From: Pirellulales bacterium
GTDB lineage: Bacteria > Planctomycetota > Planctomycetia > Pirellulales > JADZDJ01
Assembly: GCA_020851115.1 (NCBI GenBank)
Contig: JADZDJ010000034.1
Coordinates: 1 to 56,628 of the forward strand
DNA length: 56,628 bases
Reading direction: 5' to 3'
Translations under genes and position numbers: made by a program
Shown: piece by piece, positions 17,790-26,506 of the stretch
Position numbering within the stretch: the first letter of the stretch is position 1
Layout: each line of letters begins with the position of its first letter
The notes under the pieces: model-generated
Databases searched by the model: none
What the model saw: only the letters and a program-made list of their open reading frames with translations
Told to the model about the DNA's origin: nothing

Positions 17790-18326
17790 ATGCCAAAAAA
17801 TCGCAAAGCCGAAGTCGACGCGGCTCAAAAGACGCTCGACCTGAAGAGCAATAAATATCAATTGGAACTCGATACCTCGATGGGCAAGATCACGCTTGAT
17901 ATGCTACCGGAAATCGCTCCAGGTCACGTGGCAAACATCTTGGCCTTGGCCAAGATCGGCTATTACGACGGCCTGAAGTTCCATCGCATCATCAAGGGCT
18001 TCATGATTCAAAGTGGCTGTCCAGAAGGCACCGGTACTGGCGGACCAGGTTACACGATCAATGCCGAGTTCAATCAGACCAAGCATCTGCCGGGTGTGCT
18101 TTCGATGGCTCGTACCGCCGATCCGAACTCCGCTGGCTCACAGTTCTTTATTTGTCATGGCGATGCGACCTTCCTCGACGGCCAATACACCGCCTTCGGC
18201 AAGACCGCCGATGCGACAAGCCTTGAAGTGGTGAAGAAAATCGGCAATGTGCCGACAGGCGCACAAGACCGACCGCAACAGCCCGTGACAATCAAAACCG
18301 CTAGGGTTCTGGAAATGGCAACGTGA
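17790..18326 (+). CDS. Cyclophilin-type peptidyl-prolyl isomerase, cytoplasmic
   Basis: A 178-residue single-domain cyclophilin. Active-site blocks are FHRIIKGFMIQSGCPEGTG (catalytic Arg), VLSMARTADPNSAGSQFFI and the Trp-less FLDGQYTAFG. There is no signal peptide; a short charged N-terminal extension (MPKNRKAEVDAAQKT) precedes the barrel. It accelerates proline isomerisation in folding proteins. It lies 220 bases after guaA on the same strand. Confidence 0.92.
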   Translation: MPKNRKAEVDAAQKTLDLKSNKYQLELDTSMGKITLDMLPEIAPGHVANILALAKIGYYDGLKFHRIIKGFMIQSGCPEGTGTGGPGYTINAEFNQTKHLPGVLSMARTADPNSAGSQFFICHGDATFLDGQYTAFGKTADATSLEVVKKIGNVPTGAQDRPQQPVTIKTARVLEMAT

Positions 18327-18378
18327 GCAGCGCCAAGAACCGTCGAGGCGCGGTGACGCAGAAAGGACGTTGTAGCAA

Positions 18379-20775
18379 ATGCCTCATGCAAAGGTGCGAA
18401 ACGACGTTGAGGATTCAATAGTTAATGGAATCGGCTTGCCATTCGTTTCGGTTCTTGGCGGCATGGTGACTTTACGAGCGATCAATATTACCTTCTTCGC
18501 GTCTGTGCGTTTACTCGGCGCCCTAGCAATTCTGTCGGTCGTTTTTGTCAGTCCGACGCACGCGGGTGAATTGAAGCAACCACCGACGGTTAAATCTGTT
18601 CGCGTCGGATTCGGCAACACTTATAAGCTCGGTTGTTGGACGCCCGTGGAGATTTCACTCAGCGAATCGCCAGGGCAGGGCAGGGGGGTGGAAATTCAAG
18701 CTGCGGATGGCGATTCGATTCCGGTGAGATTTTCGGAATCATCCACCGTCGGCAGCCGCGTTTTCGCATACGCCAATATCGGTCGCGGAGATCGTCCGAT
18801 CGACGTGCTGCTGCGGCAGGCCGACCGTGCGGGCAATCCCTGCGAGGCCCAAACCCTGCGGACGCTTGCGTCAGACGAATTGCCGCGCGCATTGCCGGCC
18901 ACCAACGAATGGATTGTCGAACTGGGTGCCACCATCGGCTTCGTTGAGCTTGCCGCACGAGCAAGGCACGACAATGACGACCCCGCCCACCTGGAGGCCA
19001 TTGAGCTCGATCGATCGCAATGGCTACCCGACCAATGGTACGGCTACGAAGGAATCGATGTCGTGGCAATCGCAGGCACACCCGGCGTTCAAGAATTCTT
19101 TGCCGATCCAGCATCGATCGATGCCCTCGAACACTGGGTGCGGCTCGGCGGTACGCTGTTGATCGCTTGTGGCGAGGAAACCGAATTGTTGTTCAGTCGC
19201 GACAGGCCGCTGTCGCGTTTTGCGCCCGGTGAGTTTGGCGGCATGGGGTCGATCTCGTCGTCGAAGTTCGGCACGATTGAGACCTTTGCCGGCACGGAAG
19301 GCAAAGTTGAGCGGCTCAACGCGACCACGCTGCACGTGCCGATTTGGAACCACATCGACGGCCGGGTCAAATTGCGGACCGGAAGCACTGCCGCCGATGT
19401 TCCGCTGGTGATTCTCAGTCCGCTCGGTTTTGGCGAAGTCGTGTTTGTCGGCCTCGATCTGCACGGTCCGATATTCAGCGAGTGGCCCAGTCGAGGACAA
19501 TTTATGCAGCGATTGCTCGGCAGCCGATCGCAGCGCAGCGCCTCAACCGAAAGATTCGATTTCAGTCGCGGCATGCAATTGGGTTACGTCGACCTAAGCG
19601 GGCAGCTTCGAGGGGCGCTTGATCAATTCGGTGCCGTCGGGCTGATTCCGTTTTGGGTGGTCGCCACGCTCGCCTTGGTTTATATTGCGATCCTATTTCC
19701 TCTCAATTATTGGCTAGCTACGCGTTGGCTCAAGCGGCCGCAGGTCGCGTGGCTGGTTTTTCTACTGGTGGCCGCAGCGTTTTCGGCGAGTGCGTATGGA
19801 GTCGCCAATGCTTCGAAAGGAGAGCGGCTGTGGATAAATCAAATTGATTTGGTCGATATCGACTCGGCGGAAGGCACGGCGCGCGGCACGACCTGGTTCA
19901 ACGTGTTTAGTCCGCGCAACGCCAAGTTCGATCTTCAAGTCCGAGTGGATGGAGCGAAGGAGGCGGAGGACGGGGCAGGGGAGAACCGAAGGCGGAGAGC
20001 GGAAGCCGGAAGTCGAAATTTAGAATTTGCCAAACCACTCGGCAACCAGACGCCAGACTTCCAGGCCACCAGGGATTCAAGCACTTCTCTCATCAGTTGG
20101 CTCGGTCTAACCGGCGCTGGAGTAGGTGGGATGAACTCGAAGGCTGGAGGCGCGCCGCTGTTTGATGCTCCTTACGAGATCCAGGCAGGGCAGGGGAGGG
20201 TCGTGGGGGCGCCGATCGGAATTTGGACCAGCAAAGCATTTGTCGCACGCTGGCAGGACGTTTTCACCAGCCTTGAGGCCGATCTGTCGCAGGCCGCTGG
20301 CGGAGGGCTGCACGGTTCTATTGCAAATCACTCGAACACGTCGCTGACCGAATGCGTACTCATGTTCGGCAACTCGGTCTGGTCCATCGGCAAGATTGAA
20401 GCGGGTGAGACGAGAAACCTTGACCGCCTCGATCCGCAGTCGGCGCAACAGGTCGATAGCTATCTCACCCAACGAGAATTATACTCGACAAGCTCGCACA
20501 CGCCCCCCTATGACCGAAGCAGCTTCGATGTGGCGAGAATCTTGGAGATTATGATGCTCCACGAAGCAGCCGGTGGAACAAACTACTCCGGCCTGCTCCA
20601 CCGTCAGCAGCGGTACGTCGATTTGAGCAATCAATTAGAATTTGGCAGAGCGATCCTGATCGGCCGCGTAACAACTGGCGCGGCCGTGGCTATCAACGGC
20701 GAGGACGTTGCCGCGGAAGAGATGAACTTGCACTATACGGTGCGGCGATACGTGATGCCAGTGAAGGCGCGGTAA
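18379..20775 (+). CDS. Large membrane-anchored protein beside an ABC ATPase, function unknown
   Basis: About 798 residues. A signal or anchor lies near the N-terminus (LLGALAILSVVFV). A long extracytoplasmic part follows. Two transmembrane helices lie at about 420-445 and 455-475 (FWVVATLALVYIAILFPL, then WLVFLLVAAAF), and a second soluble part follows. The region around 215-290 (YEGIDVVAIAGT, then WVRLGGTLLIACG) looks like the amidotransferase-like fold of gliding/ABC-associated proteins. An in-frame ATG at 18463 would give a cleaner signal peptide. The soluble parts contain three G-rich repeat insertions, encoding SPGQGRGV, EDGAGEN and AGQGRVV. Neighbour ABC ATPase suggests a transport or envelope role. 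Confidence 0.75.
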   Translation: MPHAKVRNDVEDSIVNGIGLPFVSVLGGMVTLRAINITFFASVRLLGALAILSVVFVSPTHAGELKQPPTVKSVRVGFGNTYKLGCWTPVEISLSESPGQGRGVEIQAADGDSIPVRFSESSTVGSRVFAYANIGRGDRPIDVLLRQADRAGNPCEAQTLRTLASDELPRALPATNEWIVELGATIGFVELAARARHDNDDPAHLEAIELDRSQWLPDQWYGYEGIDVVAIAGTPGVQEFFADPASIDALEHWVRLGGTLLIACGEETELLFSRDRPLSRFAPGEFGGMGSISSSKFGTIETFAGTEGKVERLNATTLHVPIWNHIDGRVKLRTGSTAADVPLVILSPLGFGEVVFVGLDLHGPIFSEWPSRGQFMQRLLGSRSQRSASTERFDFSRGMQLGYVDLSGQLRGALDQFGAVGLIPFWVVATLALVYIAILFPLNYWLATRWLKRPQVAWLVFLLVAAAFSASAYGVANASKGERLWINQIDLVDIDSAEGTARGTTWFNVFSPRNAKFDLQVRVDGAKEAEDGAGENRRRRAEAGSRNLEFAKPLGNQTPDFQATRDSSTSLISWLGLTGAGVGGMNSKAGGAPLFDAPYEIQAGQGRVVGAPIGIWTSKAFVARWQDVFTSLEADLSQAAGGGLHGSIANHSNTSLTECVLMFGNSVWSIGKIEAGETRNLDRLDPQSAQQVDSYLTQRELYSTSSHTPPYDRSSFDVARILEIMMLHEAAGGTNYSGLLHRQQRYVDLSNQLEFGRAILIGRVTTGAAVAINGEDVAAEEMNLHYTVRRYVMPVKAR
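18673..18688 (+). repeat. G-rich dispersed repeat inside a gene
   Basis: GGGCAGGGCAGGGGGG, four G-runs, read in frame as GQGRG within the membrane protein gene. Confidence 0.75.
20184..20200 (+). repeat. G-rich dispersed repeat inside a gene
   Basis: GGCAGGGCAGGGGAGGG, read as AGQGRV in the second soluble domain of the same protein. A shorter copy (GGGGCAGGGG, other frame) lies at 19972-19981. Confidence 0.75.
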
Positions 20776-20906
20776 TCCATTGTTCGCGGGCCCCTTGAAT
20801 CCAATCATGGCTGGAGCATACCCGTTTGCGCCGACGGCGAACCGTCGCATCCTGGAATGGATTCGGCTCATGCGATTGTTTCAATCGTGCAACGATTCGA
20901 ATCATC

Positions 20907-20960
20907 GTCAGTGGTCAGTTGTCCTTTGCATGATACTTCTGACTACTGGCCACTGATCAC
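20907..20960. repeat. Inverted low-complexity arms before the ABC ATPase gene
   Basis: The left arm CGTCAGTGGTCAGTTGTCC (20907-20925) and the right arm GACTACTGGCCACTGATCAC (20941-20960) are approximate inverse copies. The same words recur at 46741-46821. Confidence 0.55.
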
Positions 20961-21007
20961 GGACACAACTCACTACGAACCAGACCACTAAATCCCCTCC
21001 GTCGGTC

Positions 21008-21934
21008 ATGATTGAAACCTGCGACCTGACCAAGAAATACAACGAACTGTTCGCCGTTAAATCGCTAACGGTGAAGCTCGAAACGGGAGACGTGTTCGGC
21101 TTCATCGGTCCCAACGGCGCCGGCAAGACGACGACGATGCGGATGCTGGCAACGTTGCTTAACCCAACCTGGGGCGAAGCCTACGTTTGTGGCTATTCGA
21201 TTTACACCAAACCGAAGGAAATCCGTCGGCTGATCGGGTTCATGCCGGATTTCTTCGGAGTTTATGACGATATGAAGGTGATCGAATACCTCGAATTCTT
21301 CGCAGCCGCCTACCGGATCAAAGGGGAAAAACGCCGCAAAGTATGCGAGGAAGTGCTAGACTTGGTTGGCCTTGGCTACAAGCGCGATGCGCTCGCCACA
21401 AGTCTTTCGCGCGGCATGAATCAGCGTCTGGGCTTGGCTCGAGTGCTGTTGCACGATCCACAAGTGCTGCTGCTGGATGAACCGGCCAGCGGCCTTGATC
21501 CCCGCGTGCGCATCGAAATCCGCCGCGTGATTCGCCAACTTGGCGAAATGGGGAAAACGGTCATGGTTTCCAGCCATATTCTTCCTGAGTTGGCCGACAT
21601 GTGCAACAAAGTCGGCATCATCGAGCGTGGCGTAATGGTCGCGAACAAGGACGTTCACCAACTGATTGACGAAGTTCGGCCAAACGTTGTCCTGCGGATT
21701 TCGGTCGTAGGATCGCAAGAAGAAGCAGCAAGACTGATCGAGCAGCACGACATTGTCGAGCGGGTCGAACCCTCGGCGATAGAACTGGTCGTGACGCTGA
21801 AAGAAGGCATCCGAGATTATGCCGACTTGGCGACGATGCTGGTCGCTGGCGGCCACCGACTGACGCTGTTCAAAGAGGATGAACTCGATTTGGAAGGCGC
21901 CTTTATGGCGCTGACGAAGGGGATTACAGCATGA
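21008..21934 (+). CDS. ABC transporter ATP-binding protein
   Basis: A 308-residue ATPase of the NatA/CcmA/drug-export group. Walker A is GPNGAGKTTT (34-43), the Q-loop region is IGFMPDFFGVYDDM, the signature is LSRGMNQRLGLAR (LSRGM rather than LSGGQ), Walker B is VLLLDEPASGLDP and the H-loop is VSSHILPELADM. The C-terminal 80 residues form the extra domain seen in this group. It follows the large membrane protein on the same strand with a gap of about 230 bases. No permease gene is present downstream, so its membrane partner must lie elsewhere or be lost. Confidence 0.92.
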   Translation: MIETCDLTKKYNELFAVKSLTVKLETGDVFGFIGPNGAGKTTTMRMLATLLNPTWGEAYVCGYSIYTKPKEIRRLIGFMPDFFGVYDDMKVIEYLEFFAAAYRIKGEKRRKVCEEVLDLVGLGYKRDALATSLSRGMNQRLGLARVLLHDPQVLLLDEPASGLDPRVRIEIRRVIRQLGEMGKTVMVSSHILPELADMCNKVGIIERGVMVANKDVHQLIDEVRPNVVLRISVVGSQEEAARLIEQHDIVERVEPSAIELVVTLKEGIRDYADLATMLVAGGHRLTLFKEDELDLEGAFMALTKGITA

Positions 21935-22266
21935 TCACTGCGGAGCGACAAAGTATTACCCCAAGGGAAGTGAGATCTGACGAGCATTACGGTTGATGCT
22001 GTAGCTGCGAAGAAACTTCGCTCTGGTTGCCAATCATTGGAAAGGTGCGATCCCGACGGCAAAGCAATCACCATATTGATGGTGCCAGGGATCTAGAAAT
22101 ATCCAAACGATCAAGGTTCCATCTGCCGAAGAAGAGCACAACGCATCAAGAAACAGAAGGCTGGGCGCACTCTCGAATTTGTTGCTGGTTGCCTCTGTCG
22201 AAAAGGTATCAGAGCAACAATCGGCCTTGGCCTGGGCCGTTTGGCGATCTCGATCACCCCACTCAA
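21935..22266. other. Intergenic region after the ABC ATPase gene
   Basis: About 330 bases. An ATG overlapping the ATPase stop (ATGA at 21931) opens a 21-codon frame (MITAERQSITPREV and on) that ends near 21996. This is the coupling expected for a following permease gene, but no permease-like sequence follows in any frame. Nothing else is recognised. Confidence 0.35.
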
Positions 22267-23106
22267 TCATCCTCTCTGAAGCTTGAGTTCCACAAACTCC
22301 TTCACCCGATTCGCAATCGCCGGCTCGACCGGCAGCCGTTCCATGCTACTGGCGCCGTAAAAGCCAACCACGCCCTGGGTGTGGTTGAGGACATATTGGG
22401 CGTCCGCCGGTTCGGCGATTGGCCCTCCGTGACAGAGCACGAGAATGTTTCTGTTAATTCGCATTGCCGCATCGCACATCGCTTGCACGCTTTGCACGGC
22501 GCGGTCGAGCGTCAGAGCAGTGGTCGCGCCAATGCTGCCATTGGTTGTCAATCCGACGTGCGGAATGAGAAGATCGGCCCCGGCTTTGGCAAGCGCGGCC
22601 GCGTCGTCGGGGTTGAATGCGTAGGGCGTCGTCAACATGCCCATTTCGTGGGCGGTGCGAATCATATCCACTTCCAGCCCGAAGCCCATGCCGGTTTCTT
22701 CGAGGTTGGTGCGGAATACGCCGTCGATCAGTCCGACGGTGGGGAAATTTTGCACGCCGGAAAAGCCGGCTGCGTCAAGGTCGCGCAGCAGCAGCTTCAT
22801 CACGCGAAATGGGTCGGTACCGCAAACACCGGCCAGTACAGGAGTATGCTTGACGACAGGAATTACTTCGTGAGCCATGTCGAGCACAATCGCATTGGCA
22901 TCGCCATAAGGCATCAATCCGGCGAGCGAGCCACGGCCGCCCATTCGGAAGCGACCTGAATTGTAGATCACCAGCAAATCGATGCCGCCGCCTTCGGAGA
23001 ACTTGGCGCTGATGCCCACGCCTGCGCCGCCGCCGATGATTGGCTTACCAGCAGCAACTTTTGCGCGGAGCCGAGAAAGAATTTCGTCGCGAGAAAAGAG
23101 AGCCAT
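22267..23106 (-). CDS. PEP hydrolase-like TIM-barrel protein (C-terminal half of the Tm-1 type)
   Basis: A 279-residue protein of the phosphoenolpyruvate hydrolase-like/TIM-barrel family (PF09370 type by recall). Characteristic blocks are [44 protein letters not shown] and [20 protein letters not shown]. In plant Tm-1 proteins this domain is fused behind the domain encoded by the next upstream gene, so the two probably work together. The chemical reaction is not established. It is last in a three-gene minus-strand cluster with a gap of 127 bases. Confidence 0.85.
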   Translation of the reverse strand: MALFSRDEILSRLRAKVAAGKPIIGGGAGVGISAKFSEGGGIDLLVIYNSGRFRMGGRGSLAGLMPYGDANAIVLDMAHEVIPVVKHTPVLAGVCGTDPFRVMKLLLRDLDAAGFSGVQNFPTVGLIDGVFRTNLEETGMGFGLEVDMIRTAHEMGMLTTPYAFNPDDAAALAKAGADLLIPHVGLTTNGSIGATTALTLDRAVQSVQAMCDAAMRINRNILVLCHGGPIAEPADAQYVLNHTQGVVGFYGASSMERLPVEPAIANRVKEFVELKLQRG

Positions 23107-23233
23107 CGTGGAGTTTCAACTCAAAAAAAATGATCGCGCAAACACGCAGAGATATGAAGTGGAACAGTGCCTGAAACAAACCGCTTGACTCGAAAGTACT
23201 AATTTGCGCCTTCGAGCCTTTGCGGGAGGCATT

Positions 23234-24472
23234 TTAGCAAGCTTTGCGGGAATGAATCAGGGAGAGCAATTTGGTGGCCGCCGCTTCGGCAAAGGCCGGG
23301 TCGTTAATGTGCCGATCGAGCTCCATTAGCTCCACCTGAGGTGAAGTTTTCAATGTGTCGCGGATGCCATCGAACAAAGTCTGCCGTGCAACAGGATCGT
23401 CGAACGGTTGTCCCGCTCGATCAAGGGCGGAAACACCGCACAGAGGCAACATTACGCAAGCTGGCCCATTCGAAACGGAAACCTTTCGACCGATTTCTTC
23501 GCCAAGCTGCCGGTTTTCATCGACGGTCGTGCGCATCAGCGTAATCGTCGGGTTATGCTGATAAAATTTTCGATCCGCAAATTTCGCCGGCACCGTTTCC
23601 GGCTCGCTGAAATTGACCATATCCAGGGCACCCACCGAGACCAGTTGCGGCACACCGTGCTTGGCAGCCACCGTCAACCGATTCGGGCCGGCCGTGAGCA
23701 CGCCGCCGACGAGTTCATCGGCCAGTTCGGTCGTGGTAATATCGAGTACGCCGGCGATCAAACCATCCGCGATCAGCGATTCCATTGCTTGCCCGCCGCT
23801 CCCGGTGGCATGGAAGACGAGTACTTCGTAGCCGGCCTGCTCCAGCACTTCGCGACTTCGATTCACGCAGGGCGTAGTAACGCCGAACATGGTCGCGGCC
23901 ACGAGCGGCTTGTCCGATGACTTCGACAATTGATCTCCACCCGACTGACGAGCCTGCACCATTCCGGCCATCGCCGCCGCAGCATTCGAGAGGACTAAAC
24001 GGCTGATGCGGTTGATGCCTGCAATATCGACGATCGAGTTGAGCATGAAAATGTCTTTGTCGCCGACATACTGTCGCACTTGGCCGGAAGCGAGCGTGCT
24101 GACCATGACTTTCGGCACGCCCAGCGGCAACGCTCGCATCGCGGAAGTGCCGATCGTCGTTCCGGCCGACCCGCCGATACTGATGACGCCATCGAGCTTG
24201 CCCGCATCAAGCCACTTTCTCGCCATCGTCGTCGCGGACTGGGCCGCCGCTTTTACCGCCGTTCCACGATCGTGGCGCGATTGCAATTCCGTGAGCGACA
24301 ATCCTGCTGCTTGAAATAATTCTTCGCGCCGCACGTCGGCAGCGACCGATGGCTCGCCGATGCAACCGGCGTCGACGAGCGTCGCGTTGCAGCCTAGTCG
24401 GCGCAGTTCGTCACATACCAGCGCGGCCTCCAGGCCTTTTGTATCGAGTGTGGCGAAAACTAGAATAGCCAT
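23234..24472 (-). CDS. Tm-1-like ATP-binding domain protein (UPF0261)
   Basis: A 412-residue protein matching the UPF0261/Tm-1-like family. It starts MAILVFATLDTKGLEAALVC and has the glycine-rich ISIGGSAGTTIGTSAMRALP, a DIAGINRISR block and VFHATGSGGQAMESLI. In plants the same domain forms the N-terminal half of Tm-1, a tomato mosaic virus replication inhibitor; its bacterial role is not settled. The gene follows the aldolase gene by only six bases, so they are almost certainly co-transcribed. Confidence 0.88.
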   Translation of the reverse strand: MAILVFATLDTKGLEAALVCDELRRLGCNATLVDAGCIGEPSVAADVRREELFQAAGLSLTELQSRHDRGTAVKAAAQSATTMARKWLDAGKLDGVISIGGSAGTTIGTSAMRALPLGVPKVMVSTLASGQVRQYVGDKDIFMLNSIVDIAGINRISRLVLSNAAAAMAGMVQARQSGGDQLSKSSDKPLVAATMFGVTTPCVNRSREVLEQAGYEVLVFHATGSGGQAMESLIADGLIAGVLDITTTELADELVGGVLTAGPNRLTVAAKHGVPQLVSVGALDMVNFSEPETVPAKFADRKFYQHNPTITLMRTTVDENRQLGEEIGRKVSVSNGPACVMLPLCGVSALDRAGQPFDDPVARQTLFDGIRDTLKTSPQVELMELDRHINDPAFAEAAATKLLSLIHSRKAC

Positions 24473-24478
24473 CCTAGA

Positions 24479-25276
24479 TCAATACCTCGTGATGTCTTTG
24501 ATTGCCGCCTCGGGAATCAACGACTTCACAAACTCTTGCGCTTTAGTCGTCATCATGCGGATATCGCTGGCGACGGCCAGAAATTGCATGCCTTGCGCCG
24601 CCCTATGTCGCGCCGCGTCTGGCGACATGACGTGCATCCCGGTCGGCGTGCCGGTTTTCTTGCCAATGTCGACGATGCGTTGGATCGCCGCTTCAAACTC
24701 GGAATCGGTCGCTTCCACGCCATCAGGTTTTCGCATGTTGGCGCGCAGATCGACCGGGCCGACGAAGATCGCGTCAACCCCCGGCAGGCTATAGATCGCT
24801 TCGGCGTTCTCGATGCCTTGCGGGCTTTCGGTTTGCAATACGACCAGAATCTCGTCGTTGGCGCGCGTAAAGTAGTCGATCGGAGAGGCGTCGAAGTTCA
24901 GCCCATGCAGGCTACCACCTAAACTGCGGTTGCCCAGCGGCGGATACTTTGCCGCGGCGATAATCTGATTCGCTTGTTCGACCGTATTGACCATCGGGGC
25001 AACGATTCCCCACGCTCCGGCATCGAGCGCTCGTTTGATGAGAAAATGATTTCCTTCCGGCACACGTGCCAGCGGCACGCCGCCGGCATCAGCAATTGCG
25101 CCGAAGACGGTGGCTGCCTCGCGCCAATCGAGCGGCTGGTGCTCCATATCGAGCGTCAGCCAATCGAAACCCAATCGAGCGAGCACACGGCTGGCCAGCA
25201 AGTCGCCCAGCGACAGCCAGGTTCCAAACGAAGTCTTGCCTTCACGGAGCTTTTTTTTGACGGGATTCGATTTCAT
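24479..25276 (-). CDS. HpcH/HpaI-family aldolase
   Basis: About 265 residues of the class II 2-keto-3-deoxy acid aldolase family (HpcH/HpaI, GarL). Characteristic blocks are [48 protein letters not shown] (metal and substrate region) and [14 protein letters not shown]. Members cleave keto-deoxy sugar acids or similar compounds to pyruvate and an aldehyde. The ATG at 25276 ([10 protein letters not shown]) is preferred over an upstream in-frame codon; no Shine-Dalgarno site precedes it. Instead a C-rich copy of the dispersed repeat lies two bases upstream. It heads the cluster with the two Tm-1-type genes, which suggests a shared catabolic pathway. Confidence 0.87.
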   Translation of the reverse strand: MKSNPVKKKLREGKTSFGTWLSLGDLLASRVLARLGFDWLTLDMEHQPLDWREAATVFGAIADAGGVPLARVPEGNHFLIKRALDAGAWGIVAPMVNTVEQANQIIAAAKYPPLGNRSLGGSLHGLNFDASPIDYFTRANDEILVVLQTESPQGIENAEAIYSLPGVDAIFVGPVDLRANMRKPDGVEATDSEFEAAIQRIVDIGKKTGTPTGMHVMSPDAARHRAAQGMQFLAVASDIRMMTTKAQEFVKSLIPEAAIKDITRY

Positions 25277-25611
25277 TAGGGCAGGGCAGGGGGGCCGTAG
25301 GTGGTAGACTGTTGCACAAACAACGACCAACTGACCATTGACCAATAGGCAACCAGACTACCAGACGACCAGCCACGAGTCACCCTGTCTTAACCATGCT
25401 TGCCAATTTTTCCAATTCTGCGGCCGAAAACCCGCTGCACCTTTGGCCTGGTTATGCCGTAGAATAGTCGAGCCGGGCGGCAATTGACCTACCACGCTCG
25501 GCCGTGGAGAGCGAAAACACTGACGTGTTTCGTTCTTGGCAGCGAACCGTGAGTAGCACGTTCTCGGTCGGCGGGGAATTTTTTTAACTTATTCAAGGGA
25601 ATTATTGAATC
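25277..25611. other. Divergent intergenic region
   Basis: About 335 bases between the aldolase and FKBP genes. It starts with the G-rich repeat, then low-complexity words such as ACCAACTGACCATTGACC (25326-25343) and AGACTACCAGACGACCAGCC (25356-25375). The part near the FKBP gene has no clear promoter; AAGGGA lies about nine bases before the FKBP ATG. Confidence 0.4.
25279..25294. repeat. G-rich dispersed repeat against the aldolase start codon
   Basis: GGGCAGGGCAGGGGGG on the plus strand; in the aldolase mRNA it appears as a C-rich leader. Confidence 0.75.
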
Positions 25612-26385
25612 ATGGTGGATCGCAAAAAATCGTCGCGGCCTGTCTTGGCCTGCTTGATTGCTGTCTTGCTCGTTTCTGGTTGGGCATTGGCTCAATCGCC
25701 GACAGGCAAACAACCGGAAGGGGTGGCAGCGGGCGCTGCCGTCGAGTTGAAGTCCGACAAACAAAAGTTTAGTTATGGAATCGGTTTCCAAATGGGCTCA
25801 AGCGTCCGTCAGCAAGGCATTGCCGATGATTTGGAAATTGCCGCGTTCCTGCGCGGCGTTACCGACGGCATGAGCGGAAATAAACTGGCCTTGAGCCAAC
25901 TGGAACTCAGGCCGGTCATGGAACGCTATGGAAAAGAAATTGAACAGCGTCTGCGCGACAAATCGAAAGTCGCCGCCGCCAAGAACAAACAAGAAGGAGA
26001 TAGGTTCCTCGCGGAGAATAAAGCCAAAGAAGGAGTCAAGACTTTGCCCAGTGGACTGCAATACAAAGTCCTGAAGTCGGGCAGCGGCGCCACGCCTGGA
26101 CCAGCCGATACCGTACTCGCGCACTATCACGGCACGCTCATCGACGGCACGGTTTTCGATAGCTCGGTGCAGCGCGGCGAGCCGATCGAGTTTCCAGTGA
26201 ACGGAGTGATCAAAGGTTGGACCGAAGCATTGCAGCTGATGAAAGTCGGCGACAAATGGCAACTGTTCGTGCCCTCGGACTTGGCTTATGGCGAGCGCAG
26301 CCCGTCGGACAAGATCGGCCCCAACTCGGTGCTGATCTTCGAAGTTGAATTGAAAGACGTTAAGAAAGAGCCTACCGCAAAGTAG
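25612..26385 (+). CDS. Exported FKBP-type peptidyl-prolyl isomerase (Mip/FkpA-like)
   Basis: A 257-residue protein with a signal peptide (LACLIAVLLVSGWALAQ). A helical dimerisation domain of FKBP_N type follows (KFSYGIGFQMGSSVRQQGI, about 55-150), then the FKBP barrel (about 160-250) with TVFDSSVQRGEPIEF, NGVIKGWTEALQLMKVGDKW and LAYGERS. It should act as a folding chaperone in the periplasm. The next gene is also predicted to be exported and to act on damaged proteins, so the two may form a protein-quality pair. Confidence 0.92.
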   Translation: MVDRKKSSRPVLACLIAVLLVSGWALAQSPTGKQPEGVAAGAAVELKSDKQKFSYGIGFQMGSSVRQQGIADDLEIAAFLRGVTDGMSGNKLALSQLELRPVMERYGKEIEQRLRDKSKVAAAKNKQEGDRFLAENKAKEGVKTLPSGLQYKVLKSGSGATPGPADTVLAHYHGTLIDGTVFDSSVQRGEPIEFPVNGVIKGWTEALQLMKVGDKWQLFVPSDLAYGERSPSDKIGPNSVLIFEVELKDVKKEPTAK

Positions 26386-26506
26386 TCGCGAAAAAAGTTT
26401 CAGCGCGAATCGACGCGAGTTCTCGCTGAACGGTTGAGAAAATTGCCTTGCCGATTCGCACCCAGAAACGATCGTTTGCGGCGAGACGGGTTTGTTGGTT
26501 AGCGAT

